A DNA stretch of 35,268 nucleotides, from positions 66,565-101,832 of the forward strand of contig NZ_NEGZ01000011.1 in the NCBI RefSeq assembly GCF_002127585.1, in the 5' to 3' direction. Position numbers and translations under genes: made by a program. The notes beneath the pieces are model-generated. The model saw nothing but the letters and a program-made list of their open reading frames with translations. It was not told the DNA's origin and made no database searches. This DNA comes from Janthinobacterium sp. GW458P. GTDB lineage: Bacteria > Pseudomonadota > Gammaproteobacteria > Burkholderiales > Burkholderiaceae_D. Below are positions 28,118 through 35,196 of this stretch, piece after piece (within the stretch, counting starts at the first letter, position 1; each line of letters begins with the position of its first letter).

Positions 28118-28887
28118 GTTTGATCCTCTTTCGGTATGAATATCTTGCGTTTGCCGTGTTCGATGATTTCGATCGGGTGGCCAAGGTAGTGGCTCAGGAG
28201 CGATGCCTGCATCACATCGGCCACGGGGCCGGCGAGCGAGCCGCCATCACCCATCAGCAGCAGTGCGTGGGTCGAGACGCTGTGCGCCAGGTTCAGGTCG
28301 TGCCCCACCATGACGACGGTTTTGTTCTGTTCGCGGCATAGTCTCGCCAGCAAGCCCATGACGCTGACCTGGTGCGCCAGGTCCAGCGCGTTGGCCGGCT
28401 CGTCCAGCAGCAGCAGGGGCGTATCCTGCGCCAGCATGGCGGCGATCGCCACGCGCTGCCGTTCGCCGCCCGACAGGCTGCGCACGTCGCGTTCGGCCAG
28501 GTGTTCCACTTCCATCGATGCCAGCGCCGCCAGGGAGATGCGCTGGTCGTCGCTGCCCTCCCAGTAATGATTGTCGTGGTATGGATGGCGCGCCGACAGC
28601 ACCGTTTCGATGACGCGGTACGAGAACGCATCATGGCGCGCCTGAGCCAGGAACGCCCGCTCACGTGCCAGGTCGGCCAGAGGCCAGTCCATCAAGGCGC
28701 GGCCCTGTATCGTCACGTGGCCGGCATCCGGTTCGCGCAGGCCAGCCAGGGTACGCAGCAAGGTGCTCTTGCCGGCGCCATTGCGGCCGATGACGCTCCA
28801 GCATTCTCCCGCCTGGATGCGCCAGTTGAGGTTATCCACGAGGCAGCGCGCGCCTGCTTTCAGGCCAAGTTGGTAGGTGCGTATCAT
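28114..28887 (-). CDS. btuD: Corrinoid ABC transporter ATP-binding protein BtuD
   Basis: This is the cytoplasmic ATPase of the B12 importer. The 257-residue product has Walker A GRNGAGKST, the signature LSGGERQRVAIAAML, Walker B LLLLDEPANALD and the switch histidine in VMVGHDLNLA. The ATG at 28887 is seven bases after the permease stop and its own stop overlaps the cobO start. Iron-siderophore ATPases are similar in sequence; the surrounding B12 genes and riboswitch decide the assignment. Confidence 0.92.
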   Translation of the reverse strand: MIRTYQLGLKAGARCLVDNLNWRIQAGECWSVIGRNGAGKSTLLRTLAGLREPDAGHVTIQGRALMDWPLADLARERAFLAQARHDAFSYRVIETVLSARHPYHDNHYWEGSDDQRISLAALASMEVEHLAERDVRSLSGGERQRVAIAAMLAQDTPLLLLDEPANALDLAHQVSVMGLLARLCREQNKTVVMVGHDLNLAHSVSTHALLLMGDGGSLAGPVADVMQASLLSHYLGHPIEIIEHGKRKIFIPKEDQT

Positions 28888-28894
28888 ATTGATT

Positions 28895-29920
28895 TCATGT
28901 GCGGCGCAGCCGGTGCAGCTGGTACAGGAAGACGGGCGCGCCTATCATGGCCGTGACGACGCCCACTGGCAGCTGCAACGGCGCCAGCACGGTGCGCGCC
29001 AGCGTGTCTGCCAGTACGAGGAAGGTGCCGCCTGCCAGCGCGGCGGCGGGAATCAACAGGCGATGATCGGGGCCGCAGGCAAAGCGCAGCGCGTGCGGCA
29101 CGATCAGACCGACAAAGCCCACGCTGCCGGCGCTGGTGACGGCGCTGGCCGTGAGCAGGCCGGAACAGAAGAACAGGCCCTTGCGCAACGCGCCCACGCG
29201 CACGCCCAGCGTGCTGGCCGCTTCCGCATGCAGGGCCATGACGTTGAGCGAGCGGGCGCTGCGCAAGGCGAAGACCAGGGCGCCGGCCAGTACCAGCCAG
29301 GGCATCAGGCGCGCGGGGGCGCCGGCCAGGTCGCCGATCATCCAGAAGACCATGCTGCGCAAGCGGCTTTCGGGCGCGATCGACAGCATCAGGGTGACGA
29401 TGGCCATGCAGGCCGAGGCCAGAATGACGCCCGTCAGCAGCAACAGCGAGGCGCCGCCTTCAGCCGCCGCGCCGCCGCGCAGGTCGCGCCGGGCAAACAG
29501 GTACAGCAGCATGGACACGCCGACGGCGCCGGCAAAGGCGGCAGCGTCGACCACCCATAGCGCGCACATGAACAGCAGCGCGGCCAGCGCGCCGACGGAG
29601 GCGCCGGCGGAAATGCCCAGTACGTACGGGTCGGCCAGGGGATTGCGCAGCAGCGCCTGCATCATGACGCCGGCCAGCGACAGCGCCGCGCCCGTGACAA
29701 AGGCGGTCAGCGCGCGACCCAGGCGCAGGTCGAGCAGGGTGGCGGCGATGTTGTCGGTCTTGCCTTGCACCAGATGGAGCAGGGCGGAAGGCAGGTCGGC
29801 GAGCGGAATCGCGATCGAACCGATCATGCCGGAGAAAATCAGGCTGGCAATCGCGCACACGACCAGCACGGTGATGATCACCGTGGCGCGGTGGCGCATA
29901 TTGCGGAAAAATGGGTGCAT
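28895..29920 (-). CDS. btuC: Corrinoid ABC transporter permease BtuC
   Basis: This FecCD-family permease forms the inner-membrane channel of the B12 importer as a dimer. The 341-residue product has about ten membrane helices. Family motifs are LRLGRALTAFVTGAALSLAGVMMQALLRNPLADPYVLGISAGA near the N-terminal third and GSVGFVGLIVPHALR near the C-terminus; the latter precedes the coupling helix that meets BtuD. AAGG lies six bases before the ATG at 29920. It follows btuB by about 80 bases. Confidence 0.92.
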   Translation of the reverse strand: MHPFFRNMRHRATVIITVLVVCAIASLIFSGMIGSIAIPLADLPSALLHLVQGKTDNIAATLLDLRLGRALTAFVTGAALSLAGVMMQALLRNPLADPYVLGISAGASVGALAALLFMCALWVVDAAAFAGAVGVSMLLYLFARRDLRGGAAAEGGASLLLLTGVILASACMAIVTLMLSIAPESRLRSMVFWMIGDLAGAPARLMPWLVLAGALVFALRSARSLNVMALHAEAASTLGVRVGALRKGLFFCSGLLTASAVTSAGSVGFVGLIVPHALRFACGPDHRLLIPAAALAGGTFLVLADTLARTVLAPLQLPVGVVTAMIGAPVFLYQLHRLRRT

Positions 29921-30000
29921 GTACTGCCTTAAAATCGGGAACCGCATCTGCGGGCGATGGCGGCATGCCATCGCCCGCAGCTTACATCATTACTATCTGC

Positions 30001-31866
30001 TTATTTCGAGCCGTAACGCAGGCCGACGAAGAAGTTGGAGCCGGCGGTATTGTAGTTACGGGCCAGTTCATACTTCTTGTCAGTGATATTGTTCCAGCGC
30101 GCCAGCACCGACCAGTCCTGCGCCACTTGATAGGTGGCGAACAGGTTGACCAGGCCATAACCGCCAAGGCTGGTCGTGTTGGCAGGATTTTCAAAACGCT
30201 TGCCCGACAATTGCCATTCGGCGCCCGTGTTCAGTTGACCGATGCTGTAGTCAGCCGCAAAGTTGGCATGACGCTTGGCGCGGCGCACCAGCGATTTGTC
30301 CAGGGTTTGATCACGCGGATCTTGCAGGTCGATATTGCCGCTGAAGCCGAAGTCGCCAAACTTGCGGCGGCCGGTCAAGGTGATGCCTTCCAGCAATGCC
30401 TTGTTGACGTTGTAGGCGCAGCCGAACGGATGCGTGGCCACTTCAACCGGGCAGGTGTCCGCATAGATCAGCAAATCGGTCACGCGATTGTGATAGTACA
30501 CGGCGCTCAGCTGTGTCTTGCCATCGTCATAGCGCAGGCCGACTTCAGCGTTGCGGCCTTTTTCGGGACGGTTGCTGGCGATGCCGTAACCTGGGTAATA
30601 CAGTTCATTGTAGGTAGGCTGGCGGAAGCTGGTGCCGTAGCTGGCGGTGGCGCGCAAGGCATTATTGATCTGGTAGCCGTAACCAAGGCTGCCTGTGTTG
30701 GTCGAGCCGGTTTCCGACATCTTGTCACGGCGCAGGCTTGCGCTGAGCAGGTGCTGGTCGCGCTTCATGGTGTAGGACGCTGCCAGCGACTTGGTGTCGC
30801 GCGCACGATTCAAGATTGGCTTGGCGCTGGAGACAACTTCTTCCTTGCGGTAGCTGGCCAGCAACTGCAGCGTATCGGCGCCGATAGTAATATCATTTTG
30901 CCAATCGAAAGTCGATTGCTTGGTTTCCAGATGGCTTTTGCCGGCTGCGCCCGCAGCGGTGTCCTCGTTGGCCTTGTCGCGTGCTTCGGCAACTTGTACC
31001 TTGCTGTGCCAGCCTTGAACGAATTCGTTGTTCATGAATACGCCGATGTTTTCCAGCTTTTGATTGCTGCGCGTATCATAGCCAGGGCCGTTGTCGTACT
31101 GGGCCTCAAGCTTGCTGTTCATGAATGCCAGGCCCAAGTCATGTCCCTTGGCCAACTGGAAGCCAACCTGGCCAGTGACGCTCTTCTTGTCGTAGCCGTC
31201 TTTGTCTGCGTTGTAAGAGAAATTGCCTGGTTTGGTGGCCGAAAAACCGTCGCTTTTTTCCTTGCTGACGTTCAACGAGTAGCTCAGGCTGTTGTAGCCA
31301 CCGGTTGCTCCCGAAACGCTGGCATCATATTGGCGCGTGGCATCGCTGCCAAAGCCGACCGATGCGCCAACCACTGGCGCGCCGCTGCCTTTTTTGGTGA
31401 AAATCTGGATGACGCCACCGATGGCATCGGCGCCGTACAGGGTGCTCAATGGACCGTAGACGATCTCGATGCGGTCGATATTTGCCAGTGGAACCGGGCT
31501 CCAGTTGGCGGTGCCCAGGGTCGAGGAACCGATGCGGACGCCGTCCACGAGAACGATATTCTGGGTGCTGTTTGCGCCACGGATGTACACCGATGCCGCT
31601 GTGCCTGCACCGCCATTGCGGACGACTTCGATGCCACGTTGTTTTTGCAGCAACTCGGTAACCGATCCCGCACCCGAACGCGCGATCTCTTCGCTGGTGA
31701 TGATGGCCGTATTGGCCAGCAATTCGCTGGTTTTTTGCGGTGTGCGGGTTGCGGTAACGATCACCGGATCGAAGGTGTCGGGCGTGGCTTGGGCGAAGGC
31801 GGCAGGCGCGGCAATGGCTAGCGCGAGCGACGTGAGCGTCGCGCGGCGGGAAACAGCATGGGTCAT
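30001..31866 (-). CDS. btuB: TonB-dependent vitamin B12 receptor BtuB
   Basis: BtuB brings corrinoids across the outer membrane using TonB energy. The 621-residue product begins with a signal peptide ending in AAPAAFA (about residue 25). A TonB box-like stretch follows (DPVIVTATRT), then the plug domain (RGIEVVRNGGAGTAASVYIRGANSTQNIVLVDGVRI ... GPLSTLYGADAIGGVIQIFTKK) and a 22-strand barrel ending in an aromatic-terminal strand, FFVGLRYGSK. The ATG at 31866 has no good ribosome-binding site, as may suit riboswitch control. The cobalamin riboswitch directly upstream and the BtuC/BtuD/BtuF genes downstream support the substrate. Confidence 0.93.
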   Translation of the reverse strand: MTHAVSRRATLTSLALAIAAPAAFAQATPDTFDPVIVTATRTPQKTSELLANTAIITSEEIARSGAGSVTELLQKQRGIEVVRNGGAGTAASVYIRGANSTQNIVLVDGVRIGSSTLGTANWSPVPLANIDRIEIVYGPLSTLYGADAIGGVIQIFTKKGSGAPVVGASVGFGSDATRQYDASVSGATGGYNSLSYSLNVSKEKSDGFSATKPGNFSYNADKDGYDKKSVTGQVGFQLAKGHDLGLAFMNSKLEAQYDNGPGYDTRSNQKLENIGVFMNNEFVQGWHSKVQVAEARDKANEDTAAGAAGKSHLETKQSTFDWQNDITIGADTLQLLASYRKEEVVSSAKPILNRARDTKSLAASYTMKRDQHLLSASLRRDKMSETGSTNTGSLGYGYQINNALRATASYGTSFRQPTYNELYYPGYGIASNRPEKGRNAEVGLRYDDGKTQLSAVYYHNRVTDLLIYADTCPVEVATHPFGCAYNVNKALLEGITLTGRRKFGDFGFSGNIDLQDPRDQTLDKSLVRRAKRHANFAADYSIGQLNTGAEWQLSGKRFENPANTTSLGGYGLVNLFATYQVAQDWSVLARWNNITDKKYELARNYNTAGSNFFVGLRYGSK

Positions 31867-31944
31867 GATAATTTTCAGTAAGTAATATGCAACCAGCCGA
31901 CGTCCCCGTAGGCCAGATTGAACAGAAGTGGGAACTGAGATTGA

Positions 31945-31976
31945 CGATCGAAGACGGCCATGGGCCATTCGGATCG
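31945..31976 (-). promoter_or_regulatory. Hairpin in the btuB leader, expression-platform candidate
   Basis: On the minus strand the leader between the B12 box and btuB can fold as CGATC-C-GAA-T-GGCC-CAT-GGCC-GTC-TTC-GATCG, a nested stem with small bulges. No T run follows, so it is not an ordinary terminator. It may be a switch helix or an RNA-processing element. Confidence 0.4.
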
Positions 31977-31999
31977 CGAACATCCCCGTTCGCACACTT

Positions 32000-32219
32000 C
32001 CACCTGTCCTGGCCGGTATCCGGGCTGGCAAGTACGGCTATCCCACCTTCCCATGCTCGATGATTGCAAGCACAGTGGTTGTCAGAGATAGCTTGTCGTC
32101 CGCTTCCTGTAGAGAGGGGCGACACTTGCTTACCGTTGCGGGGGCAGCACACGTTCGCCGCGAGCGCGGCATCGTGTTTCCCGTTTAACTGCGCTCATGG
32201 ACATGAGCGCGGGCACCAA
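32000..32219 (-). promoter_or_regulatory. Cobalamin riboswitch upstream of btuB
   Basis: On the minus strand the conserved parts of the cobalamin aptamer occur in order. They are GGTGCCC and a perfect hairpin GCGCTCAT/ATGAGCGC (32191-32210), TTAAACGGGAA, GCTGCCCCCGCAACGGTAAGC, ACCACTG, GGGAAGG and the B12 box AGCCCGGATACCGGCC (32011-32026). High adenosylcobalamin normally closes such switches and lowers expression of the genes downstream, here btuB and the transport and salvage genes after it. About 130 bases separate the aptamer from the ATG, with no clear terminator, so control of translation is more likely than of termination. cobT, cobS and cobC lie upstream and escape it. Confidence 0.93.
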
Positions 32220-32250
32220 AACCCCGCCATTATACGTGCAGCAGGCGGGG
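32218..32250 (-). terminator. Terminator-like hairpin after cobC
   Basis: On the minus strand CCCCGCC and GGCGGGG (plus 32244-32250 and 32222-32228) can pair across a 15-base loop, and TTTT follows at 32221-32218. It could end the cobT-cobS-cobC transcript 30 bases after the cobC stop. The large loop and short T run make it moderate. Confidence 0.5.
32229..32234 (-). promoter_or_regulatory. Consensus -10 box for the btuB transcript
   Basis: TATAAT on the minus strand lies in the loop of the hairpin after cobC. Transcription would start near 32222, just before the first conserved bases of the riboswitch aptamer (GGTGCCC at 32217-32211). The -35 region (TTTCAG at 17 bases) is weak. Confidence 0.5.
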
Positions 32251-32279
32251 ACTGAAATGGTCGGCTGGACGATTCGATA

Positions 32280-32834
32280 TCAGAAATCGACGACGACGGT
32301 CGCACCATAGGCGATTTTGTGGGCGGAATGGGCGGCCAGCAGGGCTGTTTCCTCCAATGGCAGGCGTGCTTGCAGTGCCGACAACAGGCGGATGGTGCCC
32401 GCATGGCAGATGATGAGCACTGTTTCGTGTTGTTCGCGCAACAGATCGCCTAAAAACGCATCGACGCGGGCGGCCATCGCCAGCACATTTTCGCCGCCGC
32501 CGGGGCGGTACCAGGCCGGGTCGGCGGCCCAGGCATCGATGTCCGCGCGCGCAATCGCGTGCCAGGGCTGCATTTCCCATGTGCCGAAATCCATTTCGGC
32601 CAGCCGGGCATCAAAGTGTAGTTCGCTCGCTGGCAGATCCTGCGCCAGGGCCGTCGCCAGGCCGGCGCAGCGGCGCAGCGGACTGGCGTAGAGTGGCACA
32701 TCGGCCGGCAAGGTCACCTGCAGGCTGGTGCGCACGGCGGCCATTTCGTGCGGCGCCACCGCCACGTCGCTGCGGCCATAGCAGGTGCCGCTGGTTACCT
32801 GCGGTGCGGGGTGGCGAACGAGAATCAGGCGCAT
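32280..32834 (-). CDS. cobC: Alpha-ribazole phosphatase, CobC-type histidine phosphatase
   Basis: This 184-residue histidine phosphatase removes phosphate from alpha-ribazole 5'-phosphate or from adenosylcobalamin 5'-phosphate, at the end of lower-ligand assembly. The phosphohistidine is H8 in ILVRHPAPQ and the second catalytic histidine is in ICHAGTIR; LAEMDFGTWE carries the conserved acid region. The usual RHG is RHP here, which also occurs in CobC-like proteins. The ATG at 32834 lies four bases after the cobS stop. The function rests on its place in the cobT-cobS-cobC row; a general phosphatase would look similar. Confidence 0.88.
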   Translation of the reverse strand: MRLILVRHPAPQVTSGTCYGRSDVAVAPHEMAAVRTSLQVTLPADVPLYASPLRRCAGLATALAQDLPASELHFDARLAEMDFGTWEMQPWHAIARADIDAWAADPAWYRPGGGENVLAMAARVDAFLGDLLREQHETVLIICHAGTIRLLSALQARLPLEETALLAAHSAHKIAYGATVVVDF

Positions 32835-32838
32835 GGTG

Positions 32839-33648
32839 TTAATAGAAGAAGCGTGTGGGCGGCTGCAAGCTGGAAAGGATGGCCAGGTAAATCGCCACTT
32901 CCGCCACCTGCTGCACGGCGCCCAGGCAGTCGCCCGTGTAGCCTTGCAGGCGGCGCTGGCATTTGCGGCCCAGCCAGAATGCGGCCGCTGCCCCAGCCAC
33001 GATGGCAAAGGCGAGCGCCGCCCAGTCAAATATCCCCAGCACGCCGCAGGCGATGGCCGGCAGCAGGGCGCAGACGGCGGCGATGATGAATTCTCCCGTC
33101 GTCATTTCCTGTGCCATCGGCTTGGATTTTCCTTCATCGCGCGCATAGTCCATGACCCAGATCAGCGAGACGGCGGCCAGACGCGAGAGCGGATGGGCGA
33201 TGAATAGTGTCGCCACGACGATGTGTGGCGGCAGCGAGGCCAGCGCCGTGCACTTGATGGCCAGCAGGCAGATGATGCCGATGGCGCCATACGCGCCAAT
33301 GCGCGAGTCCTTCATGATTTCCAGTACCCGCTCGCGCGTCAAGCCGCCGCCGAAGCCATCGCACATGTCGGCGAAACCGTCTTCATGGAAGGCGCCCGTC
33401 AGGTAGATGCCGGCGGCGACGGCCAGCAGCACGGCCGCCGCCGAAGGCAGGAGCCAGCTGGCCAGCAGATACACGGCGCCACAGATGGTCGCCACCACCG
33501 CGCCCACCAGCGGAAAGTAGCGTGAAGCGTGCTGCAGCCAGGCCGGCTCGAAACCCACCCAGCGGGGGATGGGCAGGCGCGTAAAGAACTGCAGCGCGAT
33601 GAAGAAGAGGCGGCACTGGTGGACTGCGGCGGAAACGGGGTTGGCCAT
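32839..33648 (-). CDS. cobS: Adenosylcobinamide-GDP ribazoletransferase CobS
   Basis: CobS (cobalamin synthase) joins adenosylcobinamide-GDP with alpha-ribazole or its phosphate in the inner membrane. The 269-residue product has several hydrophobic helices and the family motifs FFTRLPIP near the N-terminus, GAFHEDGFADMCDGFGGG (metal/substrate site) and GYTGDCLGA near the C-terminus. The start at 33648 lies two bases after the cobT stop, so the two are coupled. The protein meets the products of CobU and CobT. Confidence 0.94.
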   Translation of the reverse strand: MANPVSAAVHQCRLFFIALQFFTRLPIPRWVGFEPAWLQHASRYFPLVGAVVATICGAVYLLASWLLPSAAAVLLAVAAGIYLTGAFHEDGFADMCDGFGGGLTRERVLEIMKDSRIGAYGAIGIICLLAIKCTALASLPPHIVVATLFIAHPLSRLAAVSLIWVMDYARDEGKSKPMAQEMTTGEFIIAAVCALLPAIACGVLGIFDWAALAFAIVAGAAAAFWLGRKCQRRLQGYTGDCLGAVQQVAEVAIYLAILSSLQPPTRFFY

Positions 33649-33650
33649 GG

Positions 33651-34691
33651 TCAGTGTGACGTGGACTTTTCGCTGACCTGGGCCGAGGCGAAGGTGGCCA
33701 TCTCGCGCATGAAGTTGACGGCCGCGTGCAGCAGCGGCAAGGCCAGCGCCGACCCCGTGCCTTCACCGAGGCGCAAATCGAGGTGCAGCAGCGGACGCGC
33801 TCCCAGGCTGGCCAGCAGCTGGCGATGGCCGTTTTCATCGGAGCAGTGCGAAAACACGCAGTAATCGAGGATGGCCGGCCGCAAGCGCGCCGCCACCAGC
33901 AGGGCGCTGCTGACGATGAAACCGTCGATCAGCAGAATCATGCGTCGTTCGGCCGCTTTCAGCATGGCGCCGGCCATCATGGCGATTTCGAAGCCGCCAA
34001 ACGTGGCCAGCACGTCGAGCGGCTCATGGACTGTCGCGTGATGGGCGACGGCCGCTTCGATCACCTGCTGCTTGTGCAAAATGCCCTCCTTGGACAGGCC
34101 GGTGCCGGCTCCCACGCAGTCGGCGACCGGTGTTTGGGTCAGCTTGTGCATCAGGGCGGCGGCGGCGGTAGTGTTGCCGATGCCCATTTCGCCAAAGCCC
34201 AGCACATTGCCGTCCAGGGTGGCGGCCAGGTCCATGCCCGCCTGCATGGCGGCCAGGCATTGTTCCCGGCTCATGGCAGGTTCTTGGGCAAAGTTGCGGG
34301 TGCCGGGAGCCTGCTTGCGGTCGAGCAAGCCGTCGCGCGGACCGAAATCGTGGTTCACGCCTGCATCTACTATATAGAGGGCGCAATTGTTCTGGCGGGC
34401 GAAGACGTTAATGGCGGCGCCGTTGCCGAGGAAGTTTTCCACCATTTGCCAGGTCACACTTTGCGGATAGGCCGAAATACCTTCCGCGACGACGCCATGG
34501 TCGGCCGCAAAGACGATAATCGCAGGTTGTTGCAGTGCCAAGTGTGTGCTTTGCTGGATCAGGCCGATCTGCCGGGCCAGGGTTTCCAGTAGTCCGAGGC
34601 TGCCCAGCGGCTTGGTCTTGCTATTGATGGCATGTTCGAGGGCGCTGGCCAGGGCGGGATTGGCGGTGGGGGCGATGTGTGGGATAGGCAT
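33651..34691 (-). CDS. cobT: Nicotinate-nucleotide:dimethylbenzimidazole phosphoribosyltransferase CobT
   Basis: CobT activates the lower-ligand base, usually 5,6-dimethylbenzimidazole, by moving ribose phosphate from nicotinate mononucleotide. The 346-residue product has KTKPLGSLGLLE near the N-terminus, ADHGVVAEGISAYP, GEMGIGNTTAAAAL and the catalytic glutamate E310 in LGEGTGSALALPLL. The ATG at 34691 is preferred; an in-frame TTG three codons upstream is possible, and neither has a good ribosome-binding site. No bluB gene for dimethylbenzimidazole synthesis is in the window. It is the first gene of the minus-strand cobalamin row and diverges from the rRNA operon. Confidence 0.95.
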   Translation of the reverse strand: MPIPHIAPTANPALASALEHAINSKTKPLGSLGLLETLARQIGLIQQSTHLALQQPAIIVFAADHGVVAEGISAYPQSVTWQMVENFLGNGAAINVFARQNNCALYIVDAGVNHDFGPRDGLLDRKQAPGTRNFAQEPAMSREQCLAAMQAGMDLAATLDGNVLGFGEMGIGNTTAAAALMHKLTQTPVADCVGAGTGLSKEGILHKQQVIEAAVAHHATVHEPLDVLATFGGFEIAMMAGAMLKAAERRMILLIDGFIVSSALLVAARLRPAILDYCVFSHCSDENGHRQLLASLGARPLLHLDLRLGEGTGSALALPLLHAAVNFMREMATFASAQVSEKSTSH

Positions 34692-34734
34692 GGGAGTCAA
34701 GGTGAATGCGGCAGGGTATTGTCGGCACTACGAT

Positions 34735-34763
34735 ATCACACAGCAATATTTGTCCAGCTGCAA
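34735..34763 (-). promoter_or_regulatory. Candidate cobT promoter
   Basis: On the minus strand TTGCAG (34758-34763) and TGTGAT (34735-34740) are 17 bases apart, each about 4 of 6 to consensus, 44 bases before cobT. The -35 lies in the region upstream of the rrn promoter, so the two could compete. Confidence 0.33.
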
Positions 34764-34771
34764 ATTAGCCC

Positions 34772-34800
34772 TTGCGGGGCGTGCGGGGCAGGGCTATAAT
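34772..34800 (+). promoter_or_regulatory. Strong rRNA operon promoter (P1)
   Basis: TTGCGG (34772-34777) and a perfect TATAAT (34795-34800) are 17 bases apart. The bases after the -10 are GC-rich (TCGCCCCC), the discriminator type seen in promoters under stringent control. AT-rich DNA just upstream could serve as an UP element. It reads into the rrn leader. Confidence 0.85.
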
Positions 34801-34857
34801 TCGCCCCCTCGCTGAACGACGCATGCAAATGCTGAGTGAGGTGGGTAAAAAAGAAGG

Positions 34858-34886
34858 TTGACGGATTTAGCGAAACGCTTCATACT
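34858..34886 (+). promoter_or_regulatory. Possible second rrn promoter (P2)
   Basis: TTGACG (34858-34863) and CATACT (34881-34886) are 17 bases apart. rrn operons often have tandem promoters. The -10 match is 4 of 6 and lies in the first leader repeat; the same box in the second repeat lacks a -35. Confidence 0.3.
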
Positions 34887-35167
34887 CTTCCTTCTTCGCA
34901 GCTGACAAACACAACGCTTTGTCGATAGCGCGAAAGCAGTACCGAATACAGTTCTTTAACAATTAACAGTCGATAAGTGTGGACATTTGATGCAAGTGCA
35001 GCGCCGATCTTCGGATTGCCGAAACGCTTCATACTCTTCCTTCTTCGCAGCTGACAAACACAACGCTTTGTCGATAGCGCGAAAGCAGTACCGAATACAG
35101 TTCTTTAACAATTAACAGTCGATAAGTGTGGACATTTGATGCAAGTGCAGCGCCGATCTTCGGATTG
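34871..35167 (+). repeat. Exact 148-base tandem duplication in the rrn leader
   Basis: Bases 34871-35018 and 35020-35167 are identical as far as read, a period of 149 with one C between them. Each copy runs from CGAAACGCTTCATACTC to CTTCGGATTG and holds one boxA-like element (TTCTTTAACAA, at about 34952 and 35101) and one arm of a possible processing stem (GTGGACATTTGAT). Confidence 0.95.
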
Positions 35168-35196
35168 GCGTCATACTTAAAATATCAAATGTTCAC
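35128..35196 (+). other. Long-range stem in the rrn leader, possible processing site
   Basis: GTGGACATTTGAT (35128-35140, second repeat copy) can pair with ATCAAATGTTCAC (35184-35196) over 13 positions with one G-T pair. The identical arm in the first copy (34979-34991) can pair with the same partner. Such stems often mark RNase III sites or antitermination structures. Confidence 0.5.

Noticed and set aside
31875..32069. A 64-codon minus-strand frame ending just before btuB, considered as a leader peptide
   Set aside because: It overlaps the conserved core of the cobalamin riboswitch and has no ribosome-binding site.
32191..32210. Perfect hairpin GCGCTCAT-GGAC-ATGAGCGC considered as an independent terminator or operator
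   Set aside because: Its place just after GGTGCCC and before TTAAACGGGAA fits a helix of the cobalamin aptamer.
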